From Marisa cornuarietis (Eukaryota > Mollusca > Gastropoda > Architaenioglossa > Ampullariidae): a stretch of DNA of 64,000 nt. Location of the stretch: positions 2,502,001-2,566,000 of the forward strand of contig SMMW01000013.1 in assembly GCA_004794655.1 (NCBI GenBank). Direction: 5' to 3'. Position 1 is the first letter of the stretch. Each line of letters opens with the position of its first letter. The notes beneath the pieces were generated by a model. The model ran no database searches. It saw nothing but the letters and a program-made list of their open reading frames with translations, and was not told where the DNA came from. Positions 48,873-60,800 of the stretch are shown here, one piece after another. A program made the translations under genes and the position numbers.

Positions 48873-51800
48873 TCAGGAACAGGTTCGTAGTCTCATTTTA
48901 TCCAGAACCTTCCTCTGGATTCTCTGAAAACAATAGAAACTGGAACTGTCACAAAGTTTTTTCATCTTTAAGAAATCTCTATAGTATGTGAGGGAAAAAT
49001 ATTATAAACCCTAGTAATAAGGAAGATCTTATATAAAGCTATCTCAAGTACAGTTGTTTAAAATAATCTTAGGTACTCAAAGTACCTCCTAATTTTATCC
49101 AGTTGTTTACATAGTATATTTAACATTGACCAAAGTTGTTTAAACTGCTGTAACAAAAGTTTTTTTATGATGGAATATTTTAGCAAACCACTTTGTTTGA
49201 TGCATACAACTCACTTATATATGCATTGTCATTGGCAACATCATATATATATAATACTCAGGTATGTACAAAGTTCAAGGTTTTACAAAAAAAATCAAAA
49301 AAAGTGATAAGTAAATTTCTTTTACAAATTTGAAATTTAAAAGAGAATGAGAAAGATGTCCCTTTGCCTTACCGGCAGGAGGGAACTAATTCTCCGTTTT
49401 TTGTTTTTTTCAATACTGTCTTTGGGTTTCGTCGTGTTTGGTGTCTGCTGACTACTGTTAATCTGTGCTTTTAGTTGCATTCACCACACTGTACTGGACT
49501 GTTTTCCTGAGTCTGTACTTCATTGTTGTCTTCTTCATCATCAAACGGTCTCCAACGCCATCTCAGCTCCGGGTTTTTCATTTGCTGATTTAAATCACCA
49601 CTACCCTAAAGGTGTTCAACGCTTTCATCTCTAAGTATGGTCCATTTTCCTTGCAACATTCGCTGCTTTTGATTCTGGATCTATGTGAGTCAAAAAGTAC
49701 GGACTTTATTCTCTGATCTCTTGTCTACAATCCTGCCTCCTGTTTCATCCATTTTCTTTACTGCCACCCTGTTGCTGTGACCTCCATGACAGTCATATGT
49801 GTGCCAAAAGTGGACAACTTTATGTTGTTGGAGCTGTAAATTATTTTTAAAGCACCTTTAGCTTGCCCGTAGGGAAGGGATAAGATGCTATACAATTTAA
49901 CTTTATTATTATAATAATAATAAATGCAAATATTAAAGAAATCAGGCATTTTCAATTACCTTTCCAAATAATATTTTTGGCTATGCCAGAATCATCATTT
50001 CTTGTGTGGTAGCAGGTTTCCATGTGTTCGATTTAGATCTAGAAAGGTAAAAGTCATCCCCTTACCTTTCAGTCATTGAGGAAAGGGTGGCTGGAGAAAG
50101 AGCGGATGAGGTGTCAAGGACCACTCTCTTATCAGGGCCAGCTGTTTGTGAGGACAATATCCATCTTTCCCTTGCTCCCCTACCTTCCCCAACTCTTATG
50201 TCTGCAGCGTACTTCGATTAGCCTGCAGACTGTGTATAGCATGCACCTGCAATGTTGCCAATGTGTTAACGAGAATATAACCTGACCTTATTATAGACTT
50301 TGGCCCGCAGTCTGTTCAGCTTGTACTCATCATTGCGCCTCCTTTCTAGTTCCTTTGCCTTCACTTCTGGTAGATGCTGGTACTTTCTGTCACATTTTGA
50401 ATAAGAGCAGAAGAGGAATTATTTACAATTTAATCCTTCCATCTTTAAATGTTGTTCTGTTATTTATTTGATTTGCACCTCTGCTTTCGGAACATAATAG
50501 TAAATGTTGTATAGCATAGTATCTCACTTCCTGGGCATGTAACCAACAGAAACAAAATAATATTCAAAAATATGAATACAAGGACAGACATACATTATTT
50601 ATACATAATTAATGTGAGTTTGTGCTTGATTTCAATCTTTTCAGTGCCATAGAACGTGAGCATTCATCTTCTCAGAATTCAAGTTTCGAACTTACTTCTC
50701 TGTCTGTTCTCTCATCTCCTGCTTGGTGAAGACTCTTTTCTTTGGCTGATGAAGATTTTCTGTTGCAGAAATAGCAGATACCTGGTGTTAATGCTGAAGA
50801 CCACTTTAGCCAGAAAAGTGACTGGTTAACTTTTCTTGACAGCTCAGACAAAAATGATTATTATTCATGTCCTAAATGTTGGTGCCTTGAGATGTCAAGC
50901 ACCACAGCTCACAATGAAAATACTTTCAACACAGCCTCACAACATTTGCTTGGTTCTAGGAGAATATTGTGTCAATGTCATTTTCTCTCTGTTCCTGGGG
51001 CAATTTAGATAATTATTTACAGTGCATGATTTGATCTCCTTCCTGCTGTTAGGCTGCTAGGTTCCCGGTCCGCAAACGTAGCTACATAAATATCTGGATT
51101 TTTGCCTCCAGTTTGCTAAACTGACAAATGTCATCTAAAAAAAAAATTGTTATATTATGTAAACATGATACTGCCAGAAGGCCTATGTAAAGCCAAACTA
51201 CAGGTGGTCCAAAAGTCACAAAGCAGTTTGTAAATGTAATAACGTTTTCTTATAAGCAATTATTTGGGGGATATTTTAAATCCTTACAAAAAGTTTACAA
51301 ACATATTTTTAGATGGTAAGGTGATGTTTACAGTTTGTGCAAAGCTAGTCATTACTGCTAGTTCTTGAGTATTTTTAAAAACATGTTCTGTGTTAATTGA
51401 ACATCGGACCGATCAAGGAAGATCACCCACAGAACTGCGTTGCTGAAAACTTTCGACGACAAAACCATTGATTCCAATGGAGATTTGTATTGTCACATTA
51501 ACATTTAGGGTTGGGAAAAAAGCTGATTTTTTATTTCAAAAGGAGAATTTCATTTTGTTCATTTTTCCTCAGTCATCTTTCTAAAGAATACATTTTTTGG
51601 AACGTAAATTATGAAACTCAAAAACTTACAACTGTGAAAAATAAGAGCTATAACAATTATAAATCCCATAATAATTTGTAGGCCACACTATTTAAGTTCT
51701 GACACTCAACAATTACCACTATAAGGATGTGCTTCTGGATTGGCTACAGTCTTTCGGTGGTCCAGAAAGATCATCTCTTGTTCAGCACGGACTAATGCTT

Positions 51801-54800
51801 GCAGCCTGCGATGTTCTGCAGCTAGATTTAAGCGTTTTTGGCGCTGGCGGAGTGCTGATACAAACTCTGGTTTTCGAGACATAAGAGCCTCCTGAAAATA
51901 AAAATTAATGAAACATTTGTTTTCAAAAGCATATTTTACTGTATGCGCCAATGTAAAATAGTCTTTCCAGGGAAAGAAGAGATTTTAGCAAGCATTCTCC
52001 CTATAACATGAAATTTCTTAAAGGAAAGTCTTAAAAACACAGTTTTATCAAATTTTACATCTCATTTCTTTCAAGCAGAAAGCATGAAGCTTAGTGCCCA
52101 GGCTGGTTTCTTTTTGGATAAAGCATATTCTTAGATTAGAAAGGTCTGAAAAACATGCTCTAAGGTCTGCTCCACATAACTACATTTACAGTGAGCAGAG
52201 TCCAAGACTCCGAGACATTTTTAGGCAAGTAAATAATCTAGCTGTGAGTTGGAATTTTGGTGCTTGCAAATGTTTATTGACAAATACATCTCTGTGTGAA
52301 ATTAAAAACCTTCTTTACCTGAAGTGACATGCGGCACAGAGGTTTTTCATCAAACATATCATACTGTCGTCCTATCTCTTCTTCCATCTTCTTTGACCTT
52401 TTATCCAGATAAAAGTTAGCTGCATTTCCACCATGGCAGTCCAGATTCTTCCCAAAGAACTCTCCATTAACATGGGTGTTCCTATTCTCATGTGAAAGGT
52501 TCTGGGGCCATTTCTCCTGATGCAATGCATAAGCCTGGCGCTCTTTGAAAGGCATTCGCCATGGCTTGCTCTCTGTCACTGGGATGAACCAAGCCAGACC
52601 ACTAGGTATGGCTGTGGAAAAATTAATAAAATTTGTATAGCATGCCAGGTTTTAGCTAGAAGGTATTCATTGTGCACAGCACAGATAAATATATATATAT
52701 ATATTTGAACATAAGTAAATGTGTGAAGTATTTTCGGAAAACGTGCAAATTATGAAAACATTATGCAAGTATGGTTCAGTAAAAGTGAGATCAACTGCCT
52801 TAAGGACATCAGCTATTATCTGTTTGAAAATCCAGAACATATTTTATTCTTTGCATTTAGACTTTTCCTACCTGATAATCCTGAAAATTTGTGCTGGTGC
52901 TTGGGAGGCAAGTGGTTCTCCTTGAACTCCAAACAGAAATTCTTTGGAGACCTTTTTATTTCCTCTGACCTGCCAATCCTTGGTCTTTGTCTCACTCTTT
53001 GAGGTGACATACTCTCTGGTCCTCTGGCAGAGGATGGTGCTTGGTGCCTGGTCCTGAGGATTTGCTGGTAATGATTCTGTGGGTTATCTCCATTAGTCCA
53101 TGATTGTAGTCTCAGCTCCACAGGAGAGGGACTTCTGCGAGTTCTACCAGCAAAATTTAAGAATACAAGGCATATCATCTTCTACACTTGTTCAGCAATG
53201 ATATCTTACAGAGAAATGATGACTTGTTTATGTAAGAAGTGTCTCTTCCAAGACAACATAATAAATGTTTAAGTTCCCTTTGAAGTATACAAATAAAAAG
53301 TAGACATAAGTTTTTAAAAACTCTATCACTTGCATCAGTTTGTAAGAGCCAAAAAACAAACTTGCAATACCTATTTCTGGTTCTAGGTGGTGATGAGCTA
53401 TGAGGCCTTGCTCGGTCAGATGACAAGCACGCAGCCACATTGCTGCTGTCAAAAGCAGGACTCGTGCTCCGTCCCTGCCAGGAAAAAGGTCTCTTTCCAG
53501 GCCTTGGCTGTGCAGCAGATGTGGCTTGCTCTCTGCTGGCTGAAGATAATAGCTGATTTCTTGCAATGACCTGAACACCATTTTTTGTTGTTGTAAGGGG
53601 TACTCGGATGACAGGCTGCTGGTCATGTGATGGTGATGTTGATCGGGACTTGAATTGCTGCCTTTCCCCTGTTACTATGTCTGGTGAGGTCTGAGCACCT
53701 TGCGACACATATTTCCCTCCACGGTGTTTGACCTGATAAATAGCAGCAGAATTTCTAGGGGAAGGATACAAGGTACCAGCATCTTTGGTCTTACAGCAGC
53801 ATTTTCTCTCTGGTGATGTGCTCCTGCGCCTAGCTCCAGTAGATATGTAGCTAGTCACCTCAGGCTCTTTCTGCCTCATGTAAGGTGAGTACATCTGATG
53901 AGGCTTCACATGCTTACTGCCATATCTTGATAAAACTCTCAGCCTCTTGTCTTTCCTCAATGTGCCAAGCAACTCATCTGGGAAGCTAGCATTGACATCT
54001 GTCTGTGAGCTGGAGGTGTCCCACAGCAATGTTGATTCCTCAAAACCCAGCAGAAGGTCCTTTCCATACTCAAGCTTAGAGGCAATAGGTTGTCTTTTGA
54101 ATGATATAGGTGCATGCCTGGCATGTGTCACTTTTGCCTGCTGCATTTCAGCACTGCTATCTTTAGCTGTGGTGGATTCTTCTGAGGGTGTGAGTGTGGC
54201 GCGACTGTCTTGTACTGCTGAATCAAAGGAAGATCCAGCTGAAGTGGAAGAGATTGTTGCTAAGTGGGCTGAAACTGTTGAATCATCCATCAGTCCTGTG
54301 CGTTTGGCTTCCAACAAAGCTTTCAACTTCTGCAGCTTTTGCTCACGGCGTGCCTCCCGCCTCTGCTCTTGCTCGATCTTTTCTCGCTGCTTTATAATTC
54401 GTTCTCTCAGTCTGCTCATATTGGGATCGATCACATCCAGTTTACACTGGATGCCACTGTTTGGAGACCTGGTGGGAGATCTATTTCTTAAGGGAGATGA
54501 GTCATGGATTGTATCTTCTGGAATTGAGTACAGTGTTTCTGTAGTCTCCCCTGCACACCCAATGTGTGAATTTGCAAGTGAAAGACCTTTCTTCACAGAA
54601 GCAGTTTTGCGTGGAGAGGGGGAGGCTAAACTGCTATGCTTTTTCTTCAAGGTTCTGACCTCCCGCCGTTTGAGACGTTCTTGTTCTCGTTCCTGAAGCA
54701 TCTCACCATAGCTACCATTACTCTCTTCTTCACTGGACAGGCGCTGCTGCCGTCTCCTTGCTTCTTGTCGCATATGCTCCCGTTTCATTGCTGCACTCTC

Positions 54801-57800
54801 TTCCTCAAGGTGCCGCCTATAAGTCTGTTTTACCTTCATCTCCTTCTGATAAAGCTCCTTCTGGGATTCAGCTCGCTGGTAGTCTTCTTCACGCAGCAAC
54901 TGGCGCTGCTGAAGGAATCTGTGTACCAAGTGCTGGGTTGGATTTTGTAACAGTTCTGCCAGACCTTGAAGCTGTATAGAGTTATAGGAGGACTCATAAT
55001 CGCTACCTGCAGTACTAGTTGACATGAAGCGTTCCCATAGGGCCTGTAAGTCAGGATGGCCTCTATATGCTTCCTCTTGTTCAAGTGCTTCGCGTAAAAG
55101 CTGGGCTCGTCGACTTACGGGTGCTCGGTCGATCCGCTCCTCTGTCTCCTTTGCATGCAGAAGCATAGGACCTTCCTGCAGTACCTCTCTGTCTGCATTA
55201 GGATGAACATGCGGTCTTAATCCACCTTCTACCATTTCTTCCACCTCTTGCTGGTTCTCTGTTTCTTTCTCCAGTATTCTTCTGCAATGAAACTGTCTCA
55301 TCACTTCTACTTCTCTCTTGAGCAGCTCTTCAGTCTTCTGTGCATGTTTTTCAGCATCTTCTCTCTCTGGCATCCAGGCAGGTTTCCTCAACTCTTGTCC
55401 TCTTCTTAGGACATCTGGCTGAACGACTTCCTCTTTGGTTTCTATTTTCCCCTCCATCTGAACCTCATTCTGTTGTTTCCTTGTTGCCTTTTGCAGCTGC
55501 AGGCTTTGCTGGGCCACTCCTCTGCTTCTGTGGGTTCCAGTCTCATCCATGCTGTTCTTCAAATCATGCTTCCTTTCTAACCTCTGGATATCTTCTACGT
55601 CCCCTCTTTGACCATTTGGTTCTCCACAACCTTCATCTGTGACTGCTCCTTGCAGAATGTGATGCCCACGCAGGTCTTGTTCAGGAATTCGTGAGTCTAA
55701 TTGGCTTTGTTCAAACCCTCTTGCAATATTCTTATCTGCTTTTTTCCCAACACCTCCCTCTACCACAAGGTCTCTGGTGATGTACCTGTGAGAAGAATCT
55801 GATCTAGGTTTTGATACTTCTTGTCTCTGCTGCAATATCTCCCTAGAGGAACTGTTAGAAGAATGGTCTTCAAACATTTTGTCTTCTGGTATGTAATGCA
55901 TCTCATCCTGGTGTTTTTGGCTCTTTAGGTCAGTAAGACTCTGAGATGAGCTGCTGGTGTTGTCTGAGGATAACTGCTTTCTCTGATGAGTGATGTCTGT
56001 CTTTGCATCAGAATCAAAGAGTTTCAGATGTCGAGCTTCACCTGAATCTGCTAATCTCATGTGAGCACCATCGTCACTCTGCTCCCTGTCGAAGACTCTG
56101 TCCACAGAAAATAGTTCTTCAACACTGACACAACATAAAGAGATCTGCATACATTAGATGGTATCTTTATATAAAGCATGGTCAGTGATCCTGTGTAAAA
56201 CAACTCCCAAAATTAAAAAAAAAAAATCATGAACTATAAGTGATTGTAGATTCTCAATATGCACACATGTACCCAACATACACACACACACATGCAATGC
56301 TCACCTTCTAAAGTTATCATGTAGAGCTGCCTTTCTGACCTGAAAAATTTTTAAAGATTTTTTTATTTAAATCAGAGAGGCTGATGTTTGGGATCTGTGC
56401 AGAAGGTGCATGAGAAATTCAGATTACTTCACCTTCAGCAAAAGAAAATAATCCTGTGATACCAAACACTGAGTTAATATGTGATGATTCTGAATTCCTT
56501 CCTTATGCTATTATTTGAATTGTAAACTGTTTATGAACCTCCTGTTAATACATACATTTGAATTGCTCCTGTTAATACTTACATTTGAATTGCTCCTATC
56601 ATCTACATGATCATCGTGTGCAGGTCCACGCACTGGGATCTTGGACCTGTGTGAACTGCCACTAGACCGCAGAAGCTCTCTATGCACTTCTTGGTGACCA
56701 TCAGAATTTTTGTCACAAAACTTCTGCTGAGAGCTGTAAGAAGTGGACATGCTAGCCACAGTATATGGTACTTCTGCTGTATTTACAGTGTTGGACTTCA
56801 CAGTCCTAGGAGCTACATGCACTTCCTTCTTGTTAGTATTTTCTACCAGTTCATCATTTGGTACAGGAGGGATTGACTGCTGTCCTGGAATACGCCTGAC
56901 AGCATCCCGCTGTCTCAAAATATTTTCTACATGAGCCTGCTGTTTTTCCATCACGACTGTGATGTCTGTTAATTTCTTGTCAACAGCTGTGTTTGCACTG
57001 TCATCAACTGTTATGTTGCCATCAGATGTGCCATTTTTGAGTTTGCTTTGAGCAATATCGGATGCCTCTTTTGCCAATCTATCCTGCAAATGACAACTAA
57101 ACTGTTTCAAAATACTGATAGCTGATTTCTGGAGAAGAAAATTAAATTTTTTATAAAGGAAGTGGCCAAACAATTTTACTGCTATCTTCACTGACAAAAG
57201 CAGCAAACAGATCTGCTTAACTCAAAGCAAGACTCATGGACCTATGTATCTGCTGTTTCTTTTCCGGAAGTAACATTTGGTCTCTCATCTTAACAAAGTC
57301 ATTCTCTTTATGCAGTGTTTATCATCACAAACTTGGCAGCCTACTGTATGTTTGCACTGCCCATATCTAATGACTGGAGTAGAACATGGTACTCACAGGA
57401 GTTGCTTTCTCTTGTATGGTGGGAAGGTAAGGCTCAAGAACACTAGAGCCCATAGCAGTGCTCACTTTGCCATGCTTGCTATAAATTCCTGCAGCTGCTG
57501 ACCCACTTATATCTCTCCTGCTCCCCAACACACTGCTTGGGAAATGTGGGCCAAGTGCATCATCTGAGCCTGTGCATGAACATTTAACTTGAAACACATG
57601 CTAACTTTGCCTGTTACTTTTTAAAATTCTAGCATTACAGTTAATCAATATTTAAGCAAATACATTTCCTAAAGATGCTTTCAAGTTATGTTAAACCTAA
57701 AGCATGAGTGAAAGGCTTTATTTCACACTCATTACCTGTGTGAGTACTCTCTACTGTAGTAGCACTGTCAGCAACTGATGCTGTGTCACTCTCCGTGTAG

Positions 57801-60800
57801 TACATGTCTTGGCTGCCTGCTGGCCTAAGACGAGGACAGTAATTTTTTTTTTAACAGAAAAGGACTAGTTATAACTACACACATTCATGATAAATGCAAT
57901 GCATGTCTAAAAGTGGAAGACCTTAATTTTATCTATAACTTGTTTTCACACAATGTTTTATACAAGATTAAATGTTTGCATGCATATGCACCCACACATA
58001 CATGTGAGTGAGCGTGCACACACACACACACATGCATGTGTATGCACACTTTCTCTTCCAAATGAAAAAGAAAATATCCGAAAATGGATGCACTGAAAAA
58101 GGTACATAAAGAATAAAACAAATGAAGCATTCTTATTAAAACAAAGGAAAAGCTGTAGTAATATTTTCCCATATATCATCTGGATGATGACATCTTGGCC
58201 AAATGAATAATAATAATAAACACATTTATATAACACCTTTCTCTGGCAACAGCAGGACTTGTAGCACTTTTACATTAATAAAAGTGCATATGTATTATGT
58301 GTTTTCCTGTCAAAAAGATATGCTCAGTGCACTGCACAGGAAGATCAAATAACAGTCCAACAAAGAAATAAAACACGAAGATGGGGTGGTGATGTGACAC
58401 AACAGCGCACAACATGGCAATAGCCTGTTTCTCTTAGAAAAATATGCAGTAAGAATATCAAGCCAGGTGAAGAGCAGTGTGAAGAATACAATGTAGAAAT
58501 AAGTCATCTTCAACCAGTTAGCAAAAGGGATGTCAATCAATGATGTCAGACGATGTATCTAAATATAATCGTTTGTTGTTTAATCGTTTCATCAAGGTAT
58601 CCAAGCAAAGAAGTTGAAGCAGAACTGAACCATTATATTGTGTGAACAGGTATTTAAAAAGCACTATCTGGATGCACGACAACTGTAGAAGTGAATTGTA
58701 CAAATCATTGACCGTGAAGGACGTGGCATATTATCTGTCCATTCCATAAGGAAAAAGGCAGAAAGCCACAGACAATTCAGCACACGGAGGAACTAAAGGA
58801 AGATGTAGATCCACAAGCTGATGACAATAAAACCAGAACAGATCAATAGGAACAGGAAATAGAAAAACACAGAGCTGCCCCACTCAGCCTGTTAGGCAAG
58901 GGGACAACAGGAAATAGCATCCAAAAAGTGAGTAATAATAAAGTGTGAAATTCTTTAGTGTTAATGTTTAGCTTTCCTTCTATCATATAAAATTCTTGCA
59001 TTAATATAGCTCTCTTTTAATACCTGTAAGGTCGATATTTTCCTTTCCTTAGTTCACAGCTTCTATCTGAGTCAGCTGGTGAGGTGACAGTGCTCTGGCT
59101 ATCTGCTTGTTGGTCTGCTAACAAAAAAGAATAAATTTAAGAATGAAAATGCACTTGGTGAACCATAAAAAGTTGGGTGAATACCTACAGAAACATATTT
59201 ATGCACATGCACATTACAGGCATGCCATATACATAATTTATGTACAAACATCATGTACACATAAGCGGATGTACATGAAAAGATTAAATCAGCCAACTTA
59301 CTTGGTCCCTAATGATGTATGCTTTTATAAAGTCTTGAAACAAATTTTCTTTGGGATTTTGAACCACTAAATTGTCCTATGCTCATTGTCCCTTTTTCGT
59401 TTCAACCATCATGTAAGTTTTAATTTTGGAGCTATTTTTTGAATATACAAAGAAAACTAATACAGCTTAAAATAATGAGATAACTAACAGATAACAGTCA
59501 ATAAGAATAAACAGCTAAATATACCATCACTTAAGTTTTAATTCAGAAGCTATTTTTTGTTGATTATACAAAGAAAAGTAAAAGCTTGAATAATAAGATT
59601 AACAGGTAACAGTCAATAACAGTAAACAGCTAAATAGTATTACATTATACATTTCTGGGTTGGCATAATTTTATGTGTTTATCAACAGCACTTCAAACTG
59701 CACAGTACAAGACCTCTTTTTTCATACAAAACATTCAATATTAAGCATATCACAGAGCTACATTTCACAAGATATGTCAAATCCATGGTGAAATCTTACT
59801 GACGACTAGATGGTATGAGAAAAGTCTTTATTACCTCCAGCTTCTTCCTTGCCATCTTGACCTTTCACATCAACTGCTTTATGTCTATAGACAAAGAAAC
59901 CATAAAACTGTCAGATCATATTAGCTTCAGGAAGACACACAAGCAGCCCAGGATACACAGGCTCATGGCCAATAAAACAATTCAAAATATGTAAATGACA
60001 AGAAACAAGTAGATCAGATGCATCCATGTTCATAAAGCAAACATAACGCTACCCCTTAAATAGCAATAACAGTAACAGTAAATAAAAAATTGCAGTTAAC
60101 AATACTACTGATTTATGTTTTTTTTTAAAAAAAGACTGTCACAGATCAATCGTGCCTAGAGACGTTAGGTTTATGTTGGTATAAATGCAGAGCAGGCAAT
60201 GAGAGAACGGTGAGCGAATCTTCTGGAGTGAGCGAGTGAGCAGCGTGTTCAAGCGAACTATACATGACTGAATTAAGCAAAAGGCAATGGGCTTCCGATC
60301 ATCGTGGGGAAAGGAGGTGCTACACCGCAGTCCTGACTGGCCGAAAATTGTAAAGTTAGCATTCCGTTAGCATTACAATTATGTGTTGTGCACCTGACTC
60401 CAGATGAAAATAACCTGGCTGGCTTGTGACAAAGGGCAAGTACCTAAAAAGTTACAGAATATAACTTTGCTGCAGTAGTCGAATACCAAAGGGAACCTGG
60501 CTCATGTCAATTTCATGGTATATAATTCTAACCGACGAACTTTGCTGTTAGATAATCATAGAATACACACACATCGATGTCCTCATAGTAAAACAAAATT
60601 TACCTGATTGTTATCTCTTCTGTCTGTAATTCTTCATTACAGTCCATGGCATCTTGCATAGAACCACTTTGATCTTTCAATCTGAAATGAATTAAAGTAA
60701 TGATAACTGATGACCAGCATAATACAGAATAAAGTAAATCAATGCAAAATACTTATCTCTAGTAGAAGAGGGAGCACTGCAGAATAAACTATTAACAGGA

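Noticed and set aside
53947..54696. 249-codon plus-strand open frame opposite the large exon of the ALMS-motif gene.
   Set aside because: It is an antisense shadow of the coding exon; the minus-strand frame is 2.75 kb long, has coiled-coil character and joins in phase with its neighbours.
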